From: Leptodactylus fallax | Lineage: Eukaryota; Chordata; Amphibia; Anura; Leptodactylidae | DNA length: 64,000 bases | Assembly (NCBI GenBank): GCA_947044405.1 | Contig: CAMRHE010000115.1 | Coordinates: 3,472,001 to 3,536,000 of the forward strand | Direction: 5' to 3' | In this document: in pieces, positions 34,338 through 44,320 of the stretch | Layout of the letters: every line of letters begins with the position of its first letter | How positions within the stretch are numbered: the first letter of the stretch is position 1 | The notes under the pieces: model-generated | The model's input: the letters and a program-made list of their open reading frames with translations, nothing else | Told to the model about the DNA's origin: nothing | Database searches by the model: none | Translations under genes and position numbers: made by a program

Positions 34338-35296
34338 TCACTCCAACCCCCCAGGGCGGACGTAGGACCTAAATCTCACTGACTCCCACCTCCCGATTCG
34401 TTGAATCACATCCTCTCCCAAACCCCATCTAGCGGCCTCCGTCGCTGCCACCAATACGAAATGAATGCCCACTAAATTGATCCACCCCTACTCCCAAAAA
34501 CCGCAAACAACGCCTAAACACCCCTATGAATTGAAAAAGAGACAAAAAAGAACCATCCCCATGGATCAGGGAGGGGCCCCCCGCCCCTATCCGACAAATA
34601 CTCCCGCACACAAGCCACCGGACACATCAAGCAGCCCGGCACCGCAAACAAACGTACCGCACATCCCCGACCCTCCTGGTCAGTCTTTGATCGACGCAAC
34701 CGAAACTCCACCCTGTCCCCATACACGTCCACATCCTCCCACATCAATCCCCCTGGGCGACTCCTAGAGCCGCTAACTAACTCCCCTAAGCGCAAAGCCC
34801 CAAAAAAGCCAGTGAAAAAGCCGCCCTGAACAATCTGACCTCCCCCGGTGTTGACCCCACCGACCCCAGAGCAACCCCCAAATCCTGCAGCAGCCGGAAA
34901 GACACTGGTTTCCGCGCATCCGCCCCCGACCGGAACCGCCTCCAACCTTTTACAGCCTGCCGAACCAAAAATGATTTAGTGAAGTCCGGCAAGCCCCTAC
35001 ATTTCAAATGTCAATCCCGCTAGACACCTGTTCAACCGAGACACTCCCCAACCCTTCTCCCTGCAATGCCCTATGAATAACACCAAAGGTATCTCCAGAT
35101 CGCCCGACTCCCCGCCCAAGAATTCAATCCATGCCTCCCACTCCTCCCAAGCCCTGGCGTACGCCGCCCAGGTACCGTCTGCCAGGGAGGAACGAATCAA
35201 TGCCTCTGCCGCCCGACCGGCACCGACCACAATTCCGTCGGCCACTCCACTCCGAACTCCTCCGCCTCCGGTGCCACCCGCCGAAATCGATCCCAC
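34338..35296 (-). pseudogene. Ngaro tyrosine recombinase (frameshifted)
   Basis: N-terminal core-binding part: IRSSLADGTWAAYARAWEEW and LFIGHCREKGWGVSRLNRCL (35.0-35.25 kb), then KCRGLPDFTKSFLVRQAVKG. Catalytic part: FFGALRLGELV with the first Arg (about 34.79 kb), LRRSKTDQEGRG with the likely Lys, GHSFRIG with the His-x-x-Arg box (about 34.45 kb), and GRWESVRFRSYVRP with the nucleophilic Tyr codon at 34362-34364. Frames change near 35.0 kb, near 34.8 kb and just after the HxxR box, so the protein cannot be made intact. In this order the recombinase inserts circular cDNA, replacing a DDE integrase. Confidence 0.8.
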
Positions 35297-35722
35297 TGCA
35301 AACGAGAGAGGGCATCTGCCACGTCATTCTGAACCCCCGGGACATGGACGGCCACCACACACGCATTCAACCTCAGGCATTCCAACACCAAACGCTGCAG
35401 CACCCGAACCACAGGAGGAGAGGAGGCTGACAATCTATTTATCGCCTGCACCACCCCCAGATTGTCACAATGAAAGCGAACCTTCTTGTTACGAAAAAAC
35501 TCCCCCCAAACCATCACTGCCACCAAAATTGGGAACAGCTCCAGTAACGCCAGGTTTTTAACCAGCCCCTCCGCCAACCAAGACTCCGGCCACGCTCCCA
35601 CGCACCAACTGCCCTGAAAATACGCCCCAAAACCCACGCTCCCCGCCGCATCTGTAAACAATTCCCAATCAACTGCATCAACAGCTTCCCCCATCCAAAT
35701 AGAATGCCCATTAAATTGTTCC
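35197..35722 (-). pseudogene. Ngaro RNase H domain
   Basis: ELFTDAAGSVGFGAYF (first Asp), LALLELFPILVA (Glu), VRFHCDNLGVV (Asp) and NDVADALSRL (last Asp) are the four RNase H boxes in order, all in one frame. At the C-terminal side the frame must shift near 35.21 kb to continue into the recombinase. At 35722 the domain is cut off from the reverse transcriptase by the L2-like insertion; the upstream part resumes at 37335. Confidence 0.8.
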
Positions 35723-37334
35723 AAATGAGATGAAAAAGATCAAGGCGAGGAAAGCCGCAGGGCCAGATGACATCAGTGCAAGGCTAATTAAGACTTGCGA
35801 GGACCAGCTGTGTGGTATAATTACATATATGTATAATATGAGCCTGAGGCAGGAAATAGTCCCTGAATTATGGAAATCTTCTTGTGTGGTACCAGTTCCA
35901 AAGAAACCCCACCCTATGGACCTCAACGACTACAGACCTGTAGCACTGACATCCCACCTGATGAAGATCTTGGAGAGATTGGTTCTCACACATCTCCGCC
36001 CTCTAGTGAGCCCCGCTATGGACCCCCTCCTGTTTGCTTATCGGCCAGGCATTGGGGTAGATGATGCCATCATCCATCTTCTGCACAGGGCTCTGTCTCA
36101 CCTGGAGAAACCAGGGAACACAGTGAGAATAATGTTCTTTGACTTCTCCAGTGCTTTTAACACCATACAGCCCAGGTTATTGAGGGACAAGCTGGGCCTT
36201 GCTGGAGTGGACCACCACCTCTCCAACTGAATCCTAGACTACCTCACAAATCGACCTCAATACGTGAGAGCCCGAGACTGTGTGTCAGGTACCGTGATCT
36301 GTAATACGGGGGCACCTCAGGGTACGGTTCTCGCCCCTTTCCTCTTCACACTGTACACTGCAGATTTTAGGTGCAACTCATCCAGCTGCTACCTACAGAA
36401 GTATTCTGACGACTCTGCAATAGTGGGTCTCATCACAGATGATGATGACAGGGAGTACAGAGAACTGAACCAGGATTTTGTGGACTGGTGCCAGCGGAAC
36501 CACCTGAAGATTAACGCGGGGAAGACCAAGGAGATGGTGGTGGACTTCCGCAAAGGCAGATGCCCTCCAAATCCAGTGGACATCCTGGGGACGGGCATCG
36601 AGATTGTGAACACCTATAAGTACCTGGGTTTGCTCCTTAATAATAAGCTGGACTGGGCAGATCATATGGAGGCCCTGTACAGGAAGGGCCACAGCAGGCT
36701 CTACCTGCTTAGGAAACTGAGAGCCTTTGGAATCCGGGGGGCACTTCTTAGAACTTTCTTCAACTCGGTAGTGGCATCAGCCATCTTCTTTGGAGTGGCC
36801 TGCTGGGGGAGCAGTATATCAACCAGGGACAGAAATAAACTTGACAAGCTGATTAGAAGGGCCAGCTCTGTCATGGGGAGCCCACTGGACCCAGTGCAGG
36901 TGGTGGGTGACAAAAGGATACTGTCCGTGGTGAGCTCCATGCAGAAGAAGAAGTCCCATCCCATGCATGAGACTGTGATCGCGCTGAGCAGTACTGTCAG
37001 TGACCGACTGCTCCACCCTAGGTGTGAGAAGGAGCGCTATCGGAAGTCTTTCCTCCCCACCGCGGTTAGGCTGTACAACCAACACCGACCTAAGCGGAGA
37101 TCATTACACACAGAGAACTGAAATATCTCTCTGCCTGTTATATCCTCCCCCCCTCCTCTGCTACGTCCTATCTGTCTGTCTGCTATTAATGTAATGCCTC
37201 TCACCTTGGAACATTCCTGTACATGTTGTATTTGCATTTGTATCTGCTTATCTTATCTTATCTTTGCTGCTGTAACACACTGAATTTCCCCATTGTGGGA
37301 CTATTAAAGGACTATTATTATTATTATTATTATC
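35723..37334 (+). mobile_element. 5'-truncated L2-like LINE inside Ngaro
   Basis: Plus-strand reverse transcriptase sequence ending in a short 3' UTR (CTGAATTTCCCCATTGTGGG, then ACTATTAAAG) and an ATT tail at 37313-37333. This 3' design, a ...TTTCCC.TTGTGGGA.-ATAAAG motif plus a microsatellite tail, is typical of L2-clade LINEs. The 5' end is truncated within the reverse transcriptase, as usual for target-primed insertion. The insertion separates Ngaro reverse transcriptase from RNase H in opposite orientation. Only a run of A is shared at the two borders, so no clear target duplication can be given. Confidence 0.85.
35730..37121 (+). pseudogene. L2-like reverse transcriptase, one nonsense codon
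   Basis: Blocks in order: ARKAAGPDDISARLIK, VVPVPKKPHPMDLNDYRPVA, FFDFSSAFNTI (box A Asp), GAPQGTVLAPFLFTLYTAD (box B), KYSDDSAIV (box C; the usual YADD reads YSDD), HLKINAGKTKEMVVDFRK, YKYLGLLLNNKLDW, and a C-terminal RYRKSFLPTAVRLYNQH. A TGA at 36228-36230 interrupts the frame where the family has Trp (next readable ILDYLTNRPQYV), a single-base change. Otherwise the frame is open for about 460 codons. Endonuclease and N-terminal parts are missing. Confidence 0.85.
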
Positions 37335-38570
37335 AAAAAGGTATCCCAGACCCTCAAATCCCCCCTTAACTCGCCGCCTAATCGAATAAAATGCGATGGG
37401 GCAGACACGCCGGCAGTTGCCGCCGCCAACCGCCGAGAGAAAACCCTCCCCATTGGTATGATCCGGCAGGCAAAGTTCAGTTTGCCTAGCAGAGACTGCA
37501 ATTCCCGCAATCGCAGCTTCTTCCGCCGACATGCCCTCTGAACCTCGTCCCACAAACCGCACAACTTGTCCTCTGGCAGCCGACACTCCATGCGGACCGT
37601 ATCTATGGTGATGCCCAGAAAACTAATAACCGTGGACGGACCCTCTGTCTTGCCCTGCGCCAACGGGACCCCGAAATCCGCCGCCACCCGTTCTACCGAA
37701 TGCAGCAACACCGAACACATGAAGGACCCCCCAGGACCGATACAAAGAAAGTCGTCCAAGTAATGGATGACCGAAGCACAACCAGAGACATCCTTAACCA
37801 CCCATTCCAGGAACGAACTAAATGTCTCAAAATACGTGCATGACAACGAACAGCCCATCGGCAAACAGCAGTCCACAAAGAACCTCCCATCCCAGCAACA
37901 ACCCAACAAATGTAGGCTATCCGGATGCACAGGCAGCAGTCGAAACGCCGCCTCTATATCCGTTTTTGCCAGCAACGCCCCCCCGCCCAAAACGCCGAAC
38001 CCAAGATATCGCCGCATCAAACGAGGTATATTCTACTGAGCATAACTCCGGATCAATTCCATCATTCACAGAAAACCCTTTGGGGAATGAAAGATGATGG
38101 ATCAGCCGAAACTTATTCGGCTCTTTCTTTGGAACCACCCCTAGCGGTGATATCCGCAAATTTGGAAAGGGGGGCTCCAAAAACGGGCCTGCCATTCTCC
38201 CCAAAGCCACCTCTTTACCCAACTTGTCCACCACCACCCCCGGATGCTCCCGCGCCGACCTCAAATTCCTCCCCACTCCTAACTCCCCCACCTCAACAAA
38301 AGGAATCCTGAACCCCACACTAAAACCGTCCGTCAATAATTCCGCCGCCGCCCTATCGGGGTATCTACTTAGGAATGGTGCCATCCTTTCCAGCCGAACC
38401 GGAGTCGCCCCCTTTCCCAACCCCTTCTGTACCCTTAGATTTTGCCCTGAAGCAACGGTTGGCTCCATGAGTGCCCCCGCAAGAGGAGCACTCATGCTTG
38501 AATTTGCATTTTGCTCCAAATTTACACCCCCCTTCATTAAACAGGAAGCATAAACCCTTCTGCGCTGCAA
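37335..38570 (-). pseudogene. Ngaro reverse transcriptase
   Basis: The N-terminal part (38,570-37,950) includes RISPLGVVPKKEPNKFRLIHHLS. After a frameshift near 38.0 kb come LLAKTDIEAAFRLLPVHP (box A), LPMGCSLSCTYFETFSSFLE (box B), VIHYLDDFLCIGPG (box C, YLDD) and LAQGKTEGPSTVISFLGITI (downstream boxes). The YLDD wording and the IEAAFR box are characteristic of the DIRS order rather than of LINEs. The 5' part overlaps the 3' end of gag in another frame. Confidence 0.85.
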
Positions 38571-39375
38571 CCGAGCGCCCCGAAGACTCGGAGCTCCCAG
38601 TCTCCCCTGGAAAGGACGACCCCGACTTCGCCTGCGCCATAATCCTCAGCCACAAGCCAATATCCTTATGGTCCCAGCGAAATGCTGGACCGCACCGCCT
38701 TCCGCTGACGAAATTGCTCGTCATAGCGGAGCCAGGCCTGGCCCCCATAAACCCTATACGCCTCCCCGATCGCGTCCAGATAGCAAAAAAGCGCCGAGCA
38801 ATTCTCTGGCGCCTTTTCCCCTATCACACTTGCTAAAATGGCAAACGCTTGAAGCCAATTAGCAAATGTCCTAGGAATCAGCCTATACTGCCACTTCTCC
38901 TCCTCCTCCTTTTTCTCCTCTTTTCGCGCCTTATCCAAGTTAAAACGTTCCAGCGGCAAAAGTGAGAATATGTCTACATATTCACCCTTCCATATCCGGT
39001 CCCTAACCTCCTGCTTTAACACTAGAAGTCCCAGAAATTTCGAGCTCCCCCTTGAAGTCCTGAAAGAGGGTCAAATGACCCTTAGTCCAAACAGACAACT
39101 CTGATGGCTCCAATTAGCATCCTTTCATTTGTAAATGTGGCCATTGTCTGAGGAATCTGCAGGGGGCAATTGTGTTGATCCACCTCAGGTCTTGTAAGAG
39201 AGTGTAAACAAAAGAATGTAAGATGCTCTTGAGTGTGTCTGCCCATCCCCCAGCTGCATTGTTGTGCTGGGAATATGCATAAGGTTGCTAACACCTTAGC
39301 AAATTTGCATGCAGCCTTTTGTGCTGTGGGGGATGTGAAGGGACTGCTTCATCTATTTTGTTCACAAGAAACAAA

Positions 39376-41110
39376 ATGCAGAGAAGGCACACCATTCAAC
39401 AGGCATTGGAACTGATCCTGAGCAACACCAACCCTTCTGACTCAGATGGAGAAGACATAGTCCTTCAACTGGATTCGGACTCTGAGCTGTCTTCAGGTTA
39501 GATTTTTTTCAAATTAGCGATTTTTATTTCCTGACTATCTTTTTTATTTAGAATCAAAACAAAATGTTAATTTGAAATTATTTATCTTGCAGATGAGGAG
39601 ACTCCTCCTCTACCAAAAAAGAGAGCTCGGTTGGCGAGTGAGCCGACAGAGACCGCAAAAGATGGCACAGTGTGGCGTGAAGTAGAAGTGGGGAAACGTC
39701 TCCATTTCACCCCAATAGAACCGTACCCTACAGATGGAGAGCCAAGTGCTAAGGCCAGACGAAGTGTCCAGAGTCGCCTTCAGAGCTTCCTCTGTTTTAT
39801 CACTCTTGACATGCTTCGTAGCATTCAAGAATGGACTACTCAACATGCACGTCACACGGAGCAGGTGGATTGGTTCATGGGTCTCCCGGAACTAATGGCA
39901 TTTATTTCAGTCATTATCTTGCGGGGGGTGACCAAGGTTCCATCACTACATGACAGCTGGTCAGCAAACCTAGCAAACCCAAGGATCATTGCAACTATGA
40001 CCCGAAACCGCTTCCAAGACATCATGAAACACCTACGCTTTGATGACATGTTCACACGCAGTGAGTGAGTGGAGACCGATAAGTTTGCTGCAATCTCCGA
40101 TGTGTGGAGATCGTTTGTCACCAACTGCATCGCATCCTACAACCCTGGTCGACACATCACTATTGATGAACAGCTTTTCCCGTCAAAGACTCGCTGCTGT
40201 TTTGTGCAATACATTGCAACAAAACCAGACAAGTTTGGCATCAAGTTTTGGGTGGCTTGCGACTTGAAATCAAAGTACATCTGTAATGTCCTCCCATATC
40301 TTGGCAAGGACCCCAGTCGTCCCAGCGGGGAGAGACTGTCCGAAACTGTAGTGATGAGGCTGATGGAACCATTCATGGACAAGGGCAGAACTGTAACCAC
40401 GGACAATTTCTTTACATCATTGTCACTTGCACAACGACTGCTTAGCCGGAAAACCACTATCCTCGGCACAGTCAACAAGAGTCGCCGGGAAATTCCTCAA
40501 TCCGCTAGACAGATGGACCGCGCTGAATTCACCACTCAGGTGTTTTCAACCACTGGTGCCACACTGACAGTGTATGCACCCAAACGAAAGAAGGCCGTCT
40601 ACATTCTCAGCAGCATGCACAGCGTGGTTGAGACTGAGTATACCAACAAAAGGAAGCCAAACACGGTCACACAATACAAAGTGCGGTGTGGATGTAATGG
40701 ACCAAATGGTGCGGGAGTACAGCGTGCGTGCAGGAACACGGAGATGGCCATTCGCCGTGTTCTACAACATGATTGACATGGAAACACTGAATGCTCATGT
40801 TCTTTATCAGGCATGCACTGGGGTGCAGGAGAGACGGGTGGACTTCCTGGTTGAGCTTGCAAAAGAGTTAGGTGGCTCTCATGTGACTGAAAAGAAGGCA
40901 TGCAAGGAGAAACTCCTTCGGCAACAACCTTCCACACCCAGCCCTGGCAAAAGGGCGAAGTGTCAGGTCAACCATCGATGCACGAACAATTGTGCAACTG
41001 AGAGATGTGTTGACTGCTACAAATACACGTGTGGCAAATGTACCAGGGACATACCCAGGCAGTGCCAGGTATGTTCCGACAGTGCAGACAGACTGCTGAG
41101 TAAGTGCTGA
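39376..41110 (+). pseudogene. piggyBac-type transposase with an intron, lightly damaged
   Basis: Exon 1 starts at ATG 39376 (MQRRHTIQQALELILSN, acidic DSDGED and DSDSELSS). An apparent 96-bp intron at 39497-39592 (G/GT...TTGCAG) keeps phase into DEETPPLPKKRARL, a likely nuclear signal. The DDE/D core follows: ITIDEQLFPSK (Asp codon 40165-40167), TVTTDNFFTSL (40402-40404) and GVDVMDQM (40691-40693). Then VREYSVRAGTRRWP and a C-terminal cysteine-rich zinc-binding domain (CQVNHRCTNNC...CGKC...CQVCSDS). Damage: TGA at 40066-40068, explicable by one C-to-T change in CGA, and a frameshift near 40,678. About 545 residues overall, normal for the family. Confidence 0.9.
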
Positions 41111-41382
41111 AATGCTAGTCACACAAGAAGGACATGCCACTCACACACACACACGCAGCCCCCCACAGCAGCCTATTGTAAATATGTGTGGAATTGTTTT
41201 ATTCCTTGTATTTTTTTTATTATTTTCATAACCAAAATAAAAAGCATGGAAACAAATAACAGTTGTTCTTTTGTATATTTACATTTTTGTATATTTAGAT
41301 TCAAGTCAATGGGTGCAGAAAAAAAAAAAAAATCGCAAAAAAATCGCAGTTACTGAGTGAGTCACAAAAGAAGGACATGCCA

Positions 41383-41384
<2 letters not shown>

Positions 41385-41433
<49 letters not shown>
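41385..41433. repeat. CA microsatellite
   Basis: About 24 uninterrupted CA units in the piggyBac 3' region. The duplicated upstream copy near 41141 has only about five, so the long run expanded after the duplication. Confidence 0.95.
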
Positions 41434-41436
<3 letters not shown>

Positions 41437-42740
41437 GCCCCCCCACAGCAGCCTATTGTAAATCCTGTGGTGTGACAGTAATGGCCTTAATTACAGAACA
41501 AAAGCGGTGATTATAGGTTGTTTGCTTAAATCCTTCAGGTCATTCGACCCGTCTCTGGGTTCCAAAGGTAGAAATGTTAAATGACCCCTCTCTGGGACTT
41601 CTAGTGTTAAATGGGCCCCCAATGGGCCCTCAAAGCAGACATAAACCTCGCCTTTTGCCGCGTCATCCAAACGCGGCGCATCCCCTTTGTCCTCCCCCTG
41701 AGTCTGGACCGACACTGACACACCCTGCGCAGGGGGCGGCGACGCCACCAACGGCGCCGGCGACCCCCCCCACCCCCCATGCTAACGCCGGGGACGGTGA
41801 GCCTAAACCACTACCGCTACCAACCCCCCGAACCGCATCCGCCAACGCCCCCATAACCGCTAACAAACCCCTGCCTAACTCCCCGGGGTGACCCCCCAGC
41901 CCCCCTCCCCCCAGGGACAGCTAACAAGGGCCCCATCAAAGGGAAAGAAGCCTCACCTGGTTGCCTGGGCGCTGTGAACCCAGCAACCGCAGAGTCCTGC
42001 TCCTGCCGTCCTGATGCTCCCATCGACGCTGCACCGCTGCCATCTTCCTCTGCCCCCCTGGCCGGGGCCTCCGCGAAGCTCCGCCCCCCCAGCCGCTCCG
42101 CTGTGGGCTCCATCTTGCGATGCTCCCGCTCTGCTTCGCGCCGGCCTGTCGGCGCCCGCCGCAAGAGGCCCAGGCCCCGCTGACTCTCCGCTGCCGAAGG
42201 CCTCCTCGTTGCTCGGCAACCGTCTCCGACGCCGAGCCGACACCGCTGGTGCCGCCGCGGAGCCGACCGCTCCCTCTCCAGCCACCAACGAGGTAATAGA
42301 AGGAGGAGGGGGGACCTCCCCTCCCCCTGTCGCGGGTCCCGCCGAGATCCAGGATTCCTCCCAGGCCGGGAAGGCCGCCCGGCAGCGCACCGAGCGGCGC
42401 CCTGGCTCGGAGGGTCCCGTGAGGGGCTCCTCAAACGGCGCCGGACCCGAGGGGTCTCCTCGGGGCTCAGGCGCGCCGGAGGCCTGGTCCTCCGCGGCCG
42501 TCTGCCTGGCGGAGAGGGGCAACGTACCTCCTCCCCAGACCCCTGTAACAGTCCCTGCAGCTGGGACTGCAGCCACTCTGTTCCTCTAACGGCAGCTTCA
42601 GCCCGCACTTGGGCCAGTAGCTCGTCAACCCCGGACATTTCTGGGCAAAAGGGGGGTGATACTAGGCTGTGTGGGCTTCTGGCTTCTCCTGCGCTCTGTG
42701 CTGCGAACTGGCGGGAATATTCCCGCCTTTACTTTAAATA

Positions 42741-44320
42741 CCCCCCCCTTCCTCCCATGTCTCCTCCCCTACCCCTCCCCTACTGTTCCCGCTCCTCTGC
42801 AGCCACTTTAACCCCTTGTTGTCTCCTCCTTTCTGTGCTCCAGGCTAACACCGGTCATGGAGGCCTCCCCTTCCAGTCTTTGCCCTCGGTCCGGCCTTAC
42901 TTGACGTGCTGTCAGGATTGGACATCATTCATCACCATCACTGGGAATGAAATTCAGCCCTAGTATTTGACAACACACAGGCCCACTTGCTGTGCGGTGA
43001 ATGTGAATCTTATTTGTGCACTTGTGGGTCATGACTGGAGTAGAATATCGCATTTACAGAATACAAACTGCTGAATACTGTATTATGTCACCTATATACA
43101 AAACCAGAGTGACACCATGTGGAATATGAATTACCTTCCGTGGCCATATTTGTAGCAGATAACTCCATGGTCTTTGTTACATTCAGACATAGAGCCTCAA
43201 AAACTAATTCTGACCCCCTAAAATCCACTTCTCTATTACAAATATGGCCCTGCCTGAGCCAAGACCAATCAAAATTTACTGTACATTAATTGGCCAATTC
43301 GTGCATTATAAATTCAATGCCGTATGATATAAATCCCCAATAACCCCCTTACTTACAGATGGTAATATGCCTTTAAATAACATATTTTCTTATTGCTTGC
43401 AAGACTTTTCTCTCCGCATTTTTCAAGTGGATTCAGGGACAGAATCCCCGAACGGAAGCCAAGTGCTAGTGTGAACCCAGCCTTACTGTGAAGATGTCTT
43501 GCTTTTTAATGTATCTATGGACAGAACTTCTCTAGTTACAGGGAAAGAACTGCAACTAGTGCCAGGAACTTTAGATCGGGGCCCCGCATGGTGTAAACGC
43601 TGTGGAAAAAAAGTGGCATTTTACAGTCACAGCAATGTGGATGGGATTCTAGCAAATCCCATCCCCACTTTGAGGGAAAATATATGGTGCGGACACACGG
43701 CGATTTCCAAAACTGTCACAGTTTTGAAAATCACAGCATGTCAATTATATTTACGGAAACCCTGGAGGTTTCCCTATAGATATAATTGAAGCAGAAAGTC
43801 TGCAGAGGAAACCTTCTTCTGCGGGAAGAACCATGATGTGTTGCCAAAGCGTTGCTGCCACGGCTTTTCCTGCGGTGCTTTTTTGTTGCGGGACACCACA
43901 TGGGGCCTTAGCCTTATTGGGGTTTTCAGGCAGAAAACAGCAGTATAGGGCATAACCATCAGATCCCTGGGGGTCCAACAGCAGGGTCCAAGCGTCCCTT
44001 TAACAGGGGTTGTCTTGTTTGTTTAGATTATGTTTTGCAGATGTGTCTTTTTTCCTGTTTGAAGTAAATAAACAAGATGGAAGAAAGATTCCATCATGTT
44101 TTAACATTACAGTGAATAGAGATGGATGGAAAAGGCGGGGGCTCTGTCTGCATCATTCATTTTGTTGGCATTTTAGTCCATTGTACTGATCCAATTACGG
44201 ATCAGAACAATGTTCTTCAGGGTGAACACAGCCTTATCCAGGCCAGATTTTCTGTGACAGATAGGGAGATGGTTAAAGAGGTTTCATTGTATATGCACAT
44301 ATGACAGAGTGAACATACTA
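42741..44320. other. Noncoding with GTTCACAC and GGCCTTAGC repeats
   Basis: The first 200 bp may still belong to the Ngaro leader. 43,380-43,480 ends in GTGCTAGTGTGAACCCAGCC. 43,577-43,917 is a type A foldback (GGGGCCCCGCATGGTGTAAA, CAGCATGTCAATTATA, CACATGGGGCCTTAGCC) matching 16.03-16.32 kb. The rest shows nothing. Confidence 0.5.

Larger units (their letters stand above)
39020..41606 (+). mobile_element. piggyBac-like element, TTAA target duplication
   Basis: Perfect 16-bp terminal inverted repeats CACTAGAAGTCCCAGA (39020-39035; complement 41591-41606) flanked by TTAA at 39016-39019 and 41607-41610. Subterminal near-palindromes GGTCAAATGACC (39069-39080) and GGTCATTCGACC (41538-41549) are possible transposase-binding sites. 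The transposase lies between. The 3' part holds a direct duplication of about 60 bp (41119-41179 and 41361-41464) whose second copy contains a (CA)n run. It sits inside the Ngaro gag gene and is younger than it. Confidence 0.95.
38365..42638 (-). pseudogene. Ngaro gag-like ORF, interrupted by piggyBac
   Basis: ATG at 42638-42636 (MSGVDELLAQVRAEAAVRG) opens a basic, Pro/Arg/Gly-rich region; frames shift near 41.84 and 41.7 kb. A conserved core reads DDAAKGEVYVCFEGPLGAHL up to the piggyBac target at 41610 and continues at 39019 with KQEVRDRIWKGEYVDIFSLL, so the codon register is kept across the TTAA. Then follow FANWLQAFAIL, another frameshift near 38.69 kb, and a Cys/His cluster CFLFNEGGCKFGAKCKFKHE with CSSCGGTHGANRC, probably a nucleic-acid-binding zinc finger. 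Function as gag is by position and motif. Confidence 0.7.
33190..42740 (-). mobile_element. Ngaro-type tyrosine-recombinase retrotransposon (DIRS order), doubly interrupted
   Basis: Read on the minus strand the domains are gag, reverse transcriptase, RNase H, tyrosine recombinase and SGNH hydrolase, the complement described for vertebrate Ngaro elements of the DIRS order. The segment is GC- and CpG-rich compared with its AT-rich surroundings, which makes its limits visible, but I could not find the split direct repeats expected at Ngaro ends, so both boundaries are approximate. Two plus-strand elements were inserted later: an L2-like LINE at 35723-37334 and piggyBac at 39020-41606. Without them the element is about 5.3 kb. 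Several frameshifts in every gene make it inactive. Confidence 0.8.

Noticed and set aside
35073..35561. Plus-strand Pro-rich frame of 162 codons and similar plus-strand frames in 33.5-42.6 kb
   Set aside because: Antisense shadows of the GC-rich Ngaro genes, whose minus-strand frames have clear family motifs.
33190..42740. Interpretation as an endogenous retrovirus
   Set aside because: No protease, no DDE integrase and no LTR pair; a tyrosine recombinase with HxxR and Tyr and a YLDD reverse transcriptase place it in the DIRS/Ngaro group.
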